64,000 nt of DNA from assembly GCA_033032175.1 (NCBI GenBank), contig CM065331.1, forward strand, positions 9,114,370-9,178,369, read 5' to 3'. Both the position numbers and the translations under genes were made by a program. Each line of letters begins with the position of its first letter. The first letter of the stretch is position 1. Source of the stretch: Saturnia japonica. Taxonomy: Eukaryota > Arthropoda > Insecta > Lepidoptera > Saturniidae. Positions 1 through 13,100 of this stretch are shown one piece after another. The notes below the pieces were generated by a model. The model was given only the letters and a program-made list of their open reading frames with translations, was not told where the DNA came from and did not search any database.

Positions 1-1179
1 ATTTCATAAACATGATACATAATTATAAATATTACTATCTTGGTTATAATATAATACAAGCAAGGATTAGGATTAAAACGATGATAATAAAACAAAATAT
101 TTACCTTATCAACAAATATAAAGTATTTGGTGTCTTTGGGTGTATTTATATCGGAATCTTATTGATAATCGAAGTCTTTCATATCTACTTTCAATTTCGC
201 TGGGCTTGCCACTTCTCTTAATACTGATAATTAGATGATAAATAGTGTAAGATTAGATAAGATATTTTAAGAGTTAACTGTGCAAGGGTCAACTACGGAG
301 GCACCACCAGTACATTTATTTTTACCATAAAACAGCGGTGCTTGTCCAGCTGTTTTCCAGTAACGTGTAAGATGGGAAATACACCAACACATATGTTCCA
401 ACTCTGTCGTTATGATTATCAACCTGTTTTTGAAAGGCGTTAGTTAAAAATGCTGTTTGTAATTTCTTATAAATAGACAGCAGTGACAACTTAATATTAT
501 GTAAACTGTGTGTCTATTTTCTTCTTGTTGTCAAAGAGAGGTTTTCAAAGCCCCGTTAAATAAAATGGGAACATGTAGAAAATTTGATTTAGTTTTGTCT
601 ACAACATTGAAAACACTTATTAAGAGCTATGGAAGAAATGTCTTTGGATATAACAACAAATGATAGCGATCGGATGATTGTACCCTATGGATTTTCCGGT
701 TCCCGGTTTGTTAGTACATACAATATGTATTAAAAACACTGTCGGATCCGTGGAGGTTTTATTAGGCTTTTTTATGTTATCTATATCAGATTATAAGTTA
801 AAATAATTACCTGTAACAAAATGTAAAAAAAATATTTGTTAAATGAGGAAAATTACATGGAAATACAGGCGGCGCGGCGCGGGGTACCGCTGTACGATAA
901 ATCATATCGCCACAGTGTTATCACGTTTTAAAAATTTGCTAAATTTTAGGAAAACTAAAACTAAATATGTAAAAAAATGTAAAAATCGCCATAACATTTT
1001 TATTTTCATAATAAATAAACTTTTGATTTTTTTTTTGGAATGTCATTGGGGTGTTCCTTTATACCCTTTTCGGAATCAACGGGGTTTTTTAAGCATATTG
1101 TATAGAAACTGAACATTCATGTAAATTTCCTTTATACACTCTTATTTACTTTCATTTAAATAAACCCTCCCATTTACAG
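1..1179 (+). other. Mucin intron, no exon seen
   Basis: Ends in the acceptor of exon A. No half chitin-binding domain or signal peptide in any + frame. A GC-rich patch near 865-895 followed by AT-rich sequence looks like the tail of a dispersed repeat. Confidence 0.6.
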
Positions 1180-4167
1180 ATGTGTGTATTAATATCTGAA
1201 GGTGGATGCACTCTTGGTACAGGCACAACAACGCCTAATATAACTCCTGAAGAATCTATCACAAGTACAAAATTACCATCAACTACAACAGAAGATGCAG
1301 AAATAATTACTTCCACTTTAGAAGCCACTCATAGCACTCCAACCTGGCCTCACACAACAGTGACCGATGATGACAGCATCATAACTAATCAGCCCTCCAC
1401 CACAGAAGGCGGTGAGAGCTCAGTGACCGCTGAACATACCACCACAGATGACGGCAGTACTACTAATTGGCCTCACACAACAGTGACCGATGATGATAGC
1501 ATCATAACTAACCAGCCCTCCACCACAGAAGGCGGTGTAAGCTCAGTGACCACTGAATATGCCACCACAGATTACGGCAGTACTACTACTTGGCCTCACA
1601 CAACAGGGACTGATGATGATAGCATCATTACTAATCAGCCCTCCACCACAGATGGCGGTGAGAGCTCAGTGACTACTGAATATGCCACCACAGATGGCGG
1701 CAGTACTACTACTTGGCCTCACACAACAGTGACCGATGATGATAGCATCATTACTAATCAGCCCTCCACCACAGAAGGCGGTGAGAGCTCAATGACCACT
1801 GAATATGGCACCACAGATGGCTACAGTACTATTACTTGGCCCCACACAACAGTGACTGATGATGATAGCATCATTACAAATCAGCCCTCCACCACAGAAG
1901 GCGGTGAGAGCTCAGTGACTACTGAATATGCCACCACAGATGGCGACAGTACTATTACTTGGCCCCACACAACAGTGACTGATGATGATAGCATCATTAC
2001 TAATCAGCCCTCCACCACAGATGGCGGTGAGAGCTCAGTGACTACTGAATATGCCACCACAGATGGCGGCAGTACTACTACTTGGCCTCACACAACAGTG
2101 ACCGATGATGATAGCAACATTACTAATCAGCCCTCCACCACAGAAGGCGGTGAGAGCTCAATGACCACTGAATATGGCACCACAGATGGCTACAGTACTA
2201 TTACTTGGCCCCACACAACAGTGACTGATGATGACAGCATCATTACTAATCAGCCCTCCACCACAGATGGCGGTGAGAGCTCAGTGACTACTGAATATAC
2301 CACCACTGATGACGGCAGTACTACTACTTGGCCCCACACAACAGTGACTGATGATGATAGCATCATTACTAATCAGCCCTCCACCACAGATGGCGGTGAG
2401 AGCTCAGTGACTACTGAATATGCCACCACTGATGACGGCAGTACTACTACTTGGCCCCACACAACAGCGACTGATGATGATAACATCATTACTAATCAGC
2501 CCTCCACCACAGATGGCGGTGAGAGCTCAGTGACTACTGAATATGCCACCACTGATGACGACAGTACTACTACTTCGCCCCACACAACAGTGACTGATGA
2601 TGATAACATCATTACTAATCAGCCCTCCACCACAGATGGCGGTGAGAGCTCAGTGACTACTGAATATGCCACCACTGATGACGGCAGTACTACTACTTGG
2701 CCTCACACAACAGTGACTGATGATGATAGCATCATTACTAATCAGCCCTCCACCACAGATGGCGGTGAGAGTTCAGTGACTACTGAATATGCCACCACAG
2801 ATGGCGACAGTACTATTACTTGGCCCCACACAACAGTGACTGATGATGATAGCATCATTACTAATCAGCCCTCCACCACAGATGGCGGTGAGAGCTCAGT
2901 GACTACTGAATATGCCACCACTGATGACGACAGTACTACTACTTCACCCCACACAACAGTGACTGATGATGATAACATCATTACTAATCAGCCCTCCACT
3001 ACAGAAGGCGGTGAGAGCTCAATGACCACTGAATATGGCACCACAGATGGCTACAGTACTATTACTTGGCCCCACACAACAGTGACTGATGATGATAGCA
3101 TCATTACTAATCAGCCCTCCACCACAGATGGCGGTGAGAGCTCAGTGACTACTGAATATGCCACCACAGATGGCGACAGTACTATTACTTGGCCCCACAC
3201 AATAGTGACTGATGATGATAGCATAATTACTAATCAGCCCTCCACCACAGATGGCGGTGAGAGCTCAGTAACTACTGAATATGCCACCACTGATGACGGC
3301 AGTACTACTACTTGGCCCCACATAACAGTGACTGATGATGATAACATCATTACTAATCAGCCCTCCACCACAGATGGCGGTGAGAGCTCAGTGACTACTG
3401 AATATGCCACCACTGATGACGACAGTACTACTACTTCGCTCCACACAACAGTGACTGATGATGATAACGTAATTACTAATCAGCCCTCCACCACAGAAGG
3501 CGGTGAGAGCTCAGTGACTACTGAATATACCACCACAGATGGCGGTGAGAGCTCAGTGACTACTGAATATGCCACCACAGATGGCGACAGTACTATTACT
3601 TGGCCCCACACAACAGTGACTGATGATGATAGCATCATTACTAATCAGCCCTCCACCACAGATGGCGGTGAGAGCTCAGTGACTACTGAATATGCCACCA
3701 CTGATGACGACAGTACTACTACTTCGCCCCACACAACAGTGACTGATGATGATAACATCATTACTAACCAGCCCTCCACCACAGATGGCGGTGAGAGCTC
3801 AGTGACTACTGAATATACCACCACTGATGACGGCAGTACTACTACTTGGCCTCAAACAACAGTGACGGACGATGATGGAGCAACAACTATTCAGCAAACT
3901 ACAGTCGTACCTTCAGAAGCTACCACCACTGAAAATACCTGGACTCCCACAGAATTAGATGAAAACACTTCTACTACCGGTGCATCGACTACTGAAATAT
4001 ACGAAACGACTACTAATCTGGAAGTGACGACACCCGCAATCTGTCCGCCAGGCTCCTTCGGTAATGTGCCACATCCAGATCGTTGTGATGCCTTTTTCAT
4101 GTGCCTCGGTGGTACCGCCATAAAGGTTGAATGCCCTCAAGGTTTCGAGTTTGATATAGTGGCGAAT
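1180..4167 (+). CDS. Mucin gene exon A (20-unit repeat exon)
   Basis: The acceptor ttacag ends at 1179 and the donor gtaagt starts at 4168; 996 codons, phase 0 at both ends. The exon opens MCVLISEGGCTLG, which is the Cys5-Cys6 half of a domain that begins off-window; this Met is internal and not a start. From 1345 to 3846 it holds twenty tandem copies of a 41-residue unit beginning WPHTTVTDDDSIITNQPSTT. One copy, around 3470-3610, carries an extra 14-residue (42-bp) partial duplication: 2502 bp = 20 x 123 + 42. The exon ends with the Cys1-Cys4 half (CPPGSFGNVPHPDRC ...). It is by far the longest exon of the gene. Confidence 0.88.
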
Positions 4168-7100
4168 GTAAGTTGACATTTTTTATTATTATATAGGTTT
4201 ATTAGTCTTATTGTCTCAAAAAATTTAATAATCTGAACAGTTTTCATAAATTTCAAAATATGCTAAGCTAGAAATGTTTTCATTTCTAGAACAAGAATCC
4301 ACTGTATGTAGCAGAATATAACAATTATATTCTAAATTTCATATATTGAATTTAGCATAAATACATCTTATTAATAAATGTGCTCAGAAAAAGTGTAAAA
4401 GTAAACACAAGTATATTTATTTCAAAACACTAAAGTTACCGTGTGCACATTCCAGGGGTGCATCTTAATAGCTGAAGGAGGCTGCACCTTAGGTCCAGCT
4501 GCAAGTGCTTCAACAACAGAAGGCGATGGAAGTTCACCCACAACGGAACATGTTACAACACCCTACCCTACAACAGATCCTGGTACTACAACGTGGCCAC
4601 AAACAACAGTGACCGATGATGATAGCATCATTACTAATCAGCCCTCCACCACAGAAGTTGGTGAGAGCTCAGTGACAACTGAATTTGGCACCACAGATGG
4701 CGGCAGTACTATTACTTGGCCCCACACAACAGTGACGGATGATGATAGCATCATTACTAATCAGCCCTCCACCACAGATAGCGGTGAGAGCTCAGTGACT
4801 ACTGAATATGCCACCACTGATGACGGCAGTACTACTACTTCGCTCCACACAACAGTGACTGATGATGATAACATAATTACTAATCAGCCCTCCACCACAG
4901 ATGGCGGTGAGAGCTCAGTGACTACTGAATATGCCACCACTGATGACGGCAGTACTACTACTTGGCCCCACACAACAGTGACTGATGATGATAACATAAT
5001 TACTAATCAGCCCTCCACCACAGATGGCGGTGAGAGCTCAGTGACTACTGAATATGCCACCACTGATGACGGCAGTACTACTACTTGGCCTCACACAACA
5101 GTGACGGATGATGATAGCATCATTACTAATCAGCCCACCACCACAGAAGGCGGTGAGAGCTCAATGACCACTGAATATGGCACCACAAATGGCGATAGTA
5201 CTACTACTTGGCCTCAAACAACAGTGACGGACGATGATGGAGCAACAACTATTCAGCAAACTACAGTCGTACCTTCAGAAGCTACCACCGCTGAAAATAC
5301 TTGGGCTCCCACAGACATAGATGAAAACACTTCTACTACCGGTGCGTCGACTACGGAAATATACGAAACGACAACTAACTTGGAAGTGACGACACCCGCA
5401 ATCTGTCCGCCAGGCTCCTTCGGTAATGTGCCACATCCAGATCGTTGTGATGCCTTTTTCATGTGCCTTGGTGGTACCGCCATAAAGGTTGAATGCCCTC
5501 AAGGTTTCGAGTTTGATATAGTAGCGAATGTAAGTTGACATTTTTTATTATTATCTAGGTTTATTAATTTTATTGTCTCAAAAAATTATATAATCTGAAC
5601 TGTTTTCATAAATTTCGACATATGCTAGGCTACAAAATGTTTTCATTTCTAGAATAAGAATCCACTCTACGTAGGAGGACATAATAATTATATTCCAAAT
5701 TTGATGTATTTCATTTATCATTATTAATAAATGTGTTCAGAAAAATGTAAAAGTAAACACAAGTATATTTATTTCAAAACACTAAAGTTAGCGTGTGCAC
5801 ATTCCAGGGGTGCATCTTAATAGCTGAAGGAGGCTGCACCTTAGGTCCAGCTGCAAGTGCTTCAACAACAGAAGGCGATGGAAGTTCACCCACAACGGAA
5901 TATGTTACAACACCCTACCCTACAACAGATCCTGGTACTACAACGTGGCCACAAACAACAGTGACCGATGATGATAGCATCATTACTAATCAGCCCTCCA
6001 CCACAGATAGCGGTGAGAGCTCAGTGACTACTGAATATGCCACCACTGATGACGGCAGTACAACTTCTTGGCCTCACACAACAGTGACCGATGATGATAG
6101 CATCATTACTAATCAGCCCTCTACCACAGATGGCGGTGAGAGCTCAGTGACTACTGAATATGCCACCACAGATGGTGACAGTACTATTACTTGGCCCCAC
6201 ACAACAGTGACTGATGATGATAGCATCATTACTAATCAGCCCTCCACCACAGATGGCGGTGAGAGCTCAGTGACTACTGAATATGCCACCACAGATGACG
6301 GCAGTACTACTACTGCACCCCATACAACAGTGACTGAGGATGATAGCATCATTACTAATCAGCCCTCCACCACAGAAGGCGGTGAGAGCTCAATGACCAC
6401 TGAATATGGCACCACAATGGGCGACAGTACTACTACTTGGCCTCAAACAACAGTGACGGACGATGATGGAGCAACAACTATTCAGCAAACTACAGTCGTA
6501 CCTTCAGAAGCTACCACCGCTGAAAATACTTGGGCTCCAACAGACATAGATGAAAACACTTCTACTACCGGTGCATCGACTACTGAAATATACGAAACGA
6601 CTACTAATCTGGAAGTGACGACACCCGCAATCTGTCCGCCAGGCTCCTTCGGTAATGTGCCACATCCAGATCGTTGTGATGCCTTTTTCATGTGCCTTGG
6701 TGGTACCGCCATAAAGGTTGAATGCCCTCAAGGTTTCGAGTTTGATATAGTGGCGAATGTAAGTTGACATTTTTTATTATTATCTAGGTTTATTAGTTTT
6801 ATTGTCTCAAAAAATTAAATAATCTGAACAGTTTTCATAAATTTCAACATATGCTAAGCTAGAAATGTTCTCATTTCTAGAACAAGAATCCACTCTATGT
6901 AGCAGAATATAATAATTATATTCCAAATTTCATATATTGAATTTAGCATAAATACATCTTATTAATAAATGTGCTCAGAAAAAGTGAAAAGTAAACACAA
7001 GTATATTTATTTCAAAACACTAAAGTTAGCGTGTGCACATTCCAGGGGTGCATCTTAATAGCTGAAGGAGGCTGCACCTTAGGTCCAGCTGCAAGTGCTT

Positions 7101-10100
7101 CAACAACAGAAGGCGATGGAAGTTCACCAACAACGGAATATGTTACAACACCCTACCCTACAACAGATCCTGGTACTACAACGTGGCCCCACACAACAGT
7201 GACGGATGATGATAGCATCATTACTAATCAGCCCTCCACCACAGATAGCGGTGAGAGCTCAGTGACTACTGAATATGCCACCACTGATGACGGCAGTACT
7301 ACTACTTCGCCCCACACAACAGTGACTGATGATGATAACATAATTACTAATCAGCCCTCCACCACAGATGGCGGTGAGAGCTCAGTGACTACTGAATATG
7401 CCACCACTGATGACGACAGTACTACTACTTCACCCCACACAACAGTGACTGATGATGATAACATCATTACTAATCAGCCCTCCACCACAGATGGCGGTGA
7501 GAGCTCAGTGACTACTGAATATGCCACCACTGATGACGACAGTACTACTACTTCGCCCCACACAACAGTGACTGATGATGATAACATCATTACTAACCAG
7601 CCCTCCACCACAGATGGCGGTGAGAGCTCTGTGACTACTGAATATACCACCACTGATGACGGCAGTACTACTACTTGGCCTCAAACAACAGTGACGGACG
7701 ATGATGGAGCAACAACTATTCAGCAAACTACAGTCGTACCTTCAGAATCTACCACCACTGAAAATACCTGGACTCCCACAGAATTAGATGAAAACACTTC
7801 TACTACCGGTGCATCGACTACTGAAATATACGAAACGACTACTAATCTGGAAGTGACGACACCTGCAATCTGTCCGCCAGGCTCCTTCGGTAATGTGCCA
7901 CATCCAGATCGTTGTGATGCCTTTTTCATGTGCCTCGGTGGTACCGCCATAAAGGTTGAATGCCCTCAAGGTTTCGAGTTTGATATAGTGGCGAATGTAA
8001 GATGACATTTTTTATAATTATCTAGGTTTATTAGTCTTATTGTCTCAAAAAATTTAATAATATGAACAGTTTTCATAAATTTCAAAATATGCTAAGCTAG
8101 AAATGTTTTCATTTCTAGAACAAGAATCCACTGTATGTAGCAGAATATAACAATTATATTCTAAATTTCATATATTGAATTTAGCATAAATACATCTTAT
8201 TAATAAATGTGCTCAGAAAAAGTGTAAAAGTAAACACAAGTATATTTATTTCAAAACACTAAAGTTAGCGTGTGCACATTCCAGGGGTGCATCTTAATAG
8301 CTGAAGGAGGCTGCACCTTAGGTCCAGCTGCAAGTGCTTCAACAACAGAAGGCGATGGAAATTCACCAACAACGGAATATGTTACAACACCCTACCCTAC
8401 AACAGATCCTGGTACTACAACGTGGCCCCACACAACAGTGACGGATGATGATAGCATCATTACTAATCAGCCCTCCACCACAGATAGCGGTGAGAGCTCA
8501 GTGACTACTGAATATGCCACCACTGATGACGGCAGTACTACTACTTCGCTCCACACAACAGTGACTGATGATGATAACATAATTACTAATCAGCCCTCCA
8601 CCACAGATGGCGGTGAGAGCTCAGTGACTACTGAATATGCCACCACTGATGACGGCAGTACTACTACTTGGCCCCACACAACAGTGACTGATGATGATAA
8701 CATAATTACTAATCAGCCCTCCACCACAGATGGCGGTGAGAGCTCAGTGACTACTGAATATGCCACCACTGATGACGACAGTACTACTACTTCGCCCCAC
8801 ACAACAATGACTGATGATGATAACATCATTACTAACCAGCCCACCACCACAGATGGCGGTGAGAGCTCAGTGACTACTGAATATACCACCACTGATGACG
8901 GCATTACTACTACTTGGCCTCAAACAACAGTGACGGACGATGATGGAGCAACAACTATTCAGCAAACTACAGTCGTACCTTCAGAAGCTACCACCACTGA
9001 AAATACCTGGACTCCCACAGAATTAGATGAAAACACTTCTACTACCGGTGCATCGACTACTGAAATATACGAAACGACTACTAATCTGGAAGTGACGACA
9101 CCTGCAATCTGTCCGCCAGGCTCCTTCGGTAATGTGCCACATCCAGATCGTTGTGATGCCTTTTTCATGTGCCTCGGTGGTACCGCCATAAAGGTTGAAT
9201 GCCCTCAAGGTTTCGAGTTTGATATAGTGGCGAATGTAAGTTGACATTTTTTATAATTATCTAGGTTTATTAGTCTTATTGTCTCAAAAAATTTAATAAT
9301 CTGAACAGTTTTCATAAATTTCAACATATGCTAAGCTAGAAATGTTTTCATTTCTAGAACAAGAATCCACTGTATGTAGCAGAATATAACAATTATATTC
9401 CAAATTTCATATATTGAATTTAGCATAAATACATCTTATTAATAAATGTGCTCAGAAAAAGTGTAAAAGTAAACACAAGTATATTTATTTCAAAACACTA
9501 AAGTTACCGTGTGCACATTCCAGGGGTGCATCTTAATAGCTGAAGGAGGCTGCACCTTAGGTCCAGCTGCAAGTGCTTCAACAACAGAAGGCGATGGAAG
9601 TTCACCCACAACGGAATATGTTACAACACCCTACCCTACAACAGATCCTGGTACTACAACGTGGCCCCACACAACAGTGACGGATGATGATAGCATCATT
9701 ACTAATCAGCCCTCCACCACAGATAGCGGTGAGAGCTCAGTGACTACTGAATATGCCACCACTGATGACGGCAGTACTACTACTTCGCCCCACACAACAG
9801 TGACTGATGATGATAACATAATTACTAATCAGCCCTCCACCACAGATGGCGGTGAGAGCTCAGTGACTACTGAATATGCCACCACTGATGACGGCAGTAC
9901 TACTACTTGGCCTCACACAACAGTGACGGATGATGATAGCATCATTACTAATCAGCCCACCACCACAGAAGGCGGTGAGAGCTCAGTGACTACTGAATAT
10001 GGCACCACAAATGGTGACAGTACTACTACTTGGCCTCAAACAACAATGACGGACGATGATGGAGCAACAACTATTCAGCAAACTACAGTCGTACCTTCAG

Positions 10101-13100
10101 AAGCTACCACCGCTGAAAATACTTGGGCTCCAACAGACATAGATGAAAACACTTCTACTACCGGTGCATCGACTACTGAAATATACGAAACGACTACTAA
10201 TCTGGAAGTGACGACACCCGCAATCTGTCCGCCAGGCTCCTTCGGTAATGTGCCACATCCAGATCGTTGTGATGCCTTTTTCATGTGCCTTGGTGGTACC
10301 GCCATAAAGGTTGAATGCCCGCAAGGTTTCGAGTTTGATATAGTAGCGAATGTAAGTTGACATTTTTTATTATTATCTAGGTTTATTAATTTTATTGTCT
10401 CAAAAAATTATATAATCTGAACAGTTTTCATAAATTTCGACATATGCTAGGCTAGAAATGTTTTCATTTCTAGAATAAGAATCCACTCTACGTAGGAGGA
10501 CATAATAATTATATTCCAAATTTGATGTATTTGATTTATCATAAATACATCTTATTAATAAATGTGCTCAGAAAAAGTGTAAAAGTAAACACAAGTATAT
10601 TTATTTCAAAACACTAAAGTTAGCGTGTGCACATTCCAGGGTTGCATCTTAATAGCTGAAGGAGGCTGCACCTTAGGTCCAGCTGCAAGTGCTTCAACAA
10701 CAGAAGGCGATGGAAGTTCACCCACAACGGAATATGTTACAACACCCTACCCTACAATAGATCCTGGTACTACAACGTGGCCCCACACAACAGTGACGGA
10801 TGATGATAGCATCATTACTAATCAGCCCTCCACCACAGATAGCGGTGAGAGCTCAGTGACTACTGAATATGCCACCACTGATGACGGCAATACTACTACT
10901 TCGCCCCACACAACAGTGACTGATGATGATAACATAATTACTAATCAGCCCTCCACCACAGATGGCGGTGAGAGCTCAGTGACTACTGAATATGCCACCA
11001 CTGATGACGGCAGTACTACTACTTGGCCTCACACAACAGTGACGGATGATGATAGCATCATTACTAATCAGCCCACCACCACAGAAGGCGGTGAGAGCTC
11101 AGTGACTACTGAATATGCCACCACTAATGACGGCAGTACTACTACTTGGCCTCACACAACAGTGACGGATGATGATAGCATCATTACTAATCAGCCCTCC
11201 ACCACAGAAGGCGGTGAGAGCTCAATGACCACTGAATATGGCACCACAAATGGCGACAGTACTACTACTTGGCCTCAAACAACAATGACGGACGATGATG
11301 GAGCAACAACTATTCAGCAAACTACAGTCGCACCTTCAGAAGCTACCACCGCTGAAAATACTTGGGCTCCCACAGACATAGATGAAAACACTTCTACTAC
11401 CGGTGCGTCGACTACGGAAATATACGAAACGACTACTAACTTGGAAGTGACGACACCCGCAATCTGTCCGCCAGGCTCCTTCGGTAATGTGCCACATCCA
11501 GATCGTTGTGATGCCTTTTTCATGTGCCTTGGTGGTACCGCCATAAAGGTTGAATGCCCTCAAGGTTTCGAGTTTGATATAGTGGCGAATGTAAGTTGAC
11601 ATTTTTTATTATTATCTAGGTTTATTAGTTTTATTGTCTCAAAAAATTTAATAATCTGAACAGTTTTCATAAATTTCAACATATGCTAAGCTAGAAATGT
11701 TTTCATTTCTAGAACAAGAATCCACTGTATGTAGCAGAATATAACAATTATATTCCAAATTTCATATATTGAATTTAGCATAAATACATCTTATTAATAA
11801 ATGTGCTCAACAAAAAGTGTAAAAGTAAACACAACGTATATTTATTTCAAAACCACTAAACGTTACCGTGTGCACAAACACAGTGGATGATGATGCATCA
11901 TTACTAATAGCTCAGAATTGGAGGCCAGTGACACCTAATTAGGACACAGATGCCAGTACTGCAACGTGCTTCACACAACAGAGAGGCGATGATGATAGAT
12001 TTACTAATCAGCCCCCACAGATGCGGTGAGAGCTCATGTGACAACTGACCCTATGCCTACAACAGATCCTGGTGACAGTACTATACGTTGGCCCCACACA
12101 ACAGTGACGGATGATGATAGCATAATTACTAATCAGCCCTCCACCACAGATAGCGGTGAGAGCTCAGTGACTACTGAATATGCCACCACTGATGACGGCA
12201 GTACTACTACTTCGGCCCCACACAACAGTGACGGATGATGATGAGCATACATTACTAATCAGCCCTCCACCACAGATGGCGGTGAGAGCTCAGTGACTAC
12301 TGAATATGGCCCACACACATGATGACGGCAGTACTACTACTTGGCCTCACACAACAGTGACGGATGATGATAGCAACACTTACTAATCAGTGACCCGACC
12401 ACCACAGCAAGGCGTGTCAGAGCTCAGTGACTACTTCGTAATATGGCACACACAAATGGTGACAGTACTACTACTGTGGACCGTCAAATCAATGCCCGCA
12501 AGTTTCGACGTTTGATATCAGATGATGTGAGCAACATTTTTTACTTATTTCTAGCTAAACTTACAGTCGTAACCTTTCAGATAAAGTACGACCGTTCTGA
12601 AAATTACATATGCTAGGTCTCCAACAGACATAGCATGAAAACATTTACTAATCTACACGGTGCATCGATAAACTGAAATATACGTAAACGACTACTATAT
12701 TCTGAAGTGACGACACCCGCAATCTAGCCGCCTAGGCACATTCAGGTAATGTGCCATCATTCCAGATCGTTGATGAGTGCACTTTTTCATGTCGCCTTAG
12801 TGGTACCGCCATAAAAGGATGAAGTCCCGCAAGGATATTCGATGTTATGATACCTAGTAGCGAATGTCACAAGTTGACATTTTTTATATAGTGACTAGGT
12901 ATTATACTAATTTTATTGTCTCACAACAGAAGGCATGGATCACATCAGTGAACTAGTTTCCACTACAATGATCGACAGTACTACTACTGGCCTCACACAA
13001 CAGTGACTGATGATGATAGCATCATCTACTAATAAGCCCTCCACTCTACAGAAGGTAGTGAGAGCTCAGTGACACTGAATTATGCATTCCACAGATGGCA

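Noticed and set aside
843..1112. 89-codon frame upstream of exon A as the missing first exon
   Set aside because: No signal peptide, no cysteine pattern and no donor joining to exon A; AT-rich low-complexity composition.
1180..1182. ATG at the start of exon A as a translation start
   Set aside because: It follows directly on a splice acceptor and lies inside a half chitin-binding domain with no signal peptide.
3891..4179. Antisense frames of 74-88 codons recurring in every cassette (also at 5253, 6482, 7720, 8959, 10075, 11314, 15167, 16283, 17201)
   Set aside because: They are the reverse strand of the conserved exon tails; they recur only because the exons do, and show no family features.
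4441..4455. GTG just upstream of the exon heads (MCTFQG...) as starts of separate small genes
   Set aside because: These bases are intron ending in cacattccag; the half domains are meaningless unless spliced to neighbours.
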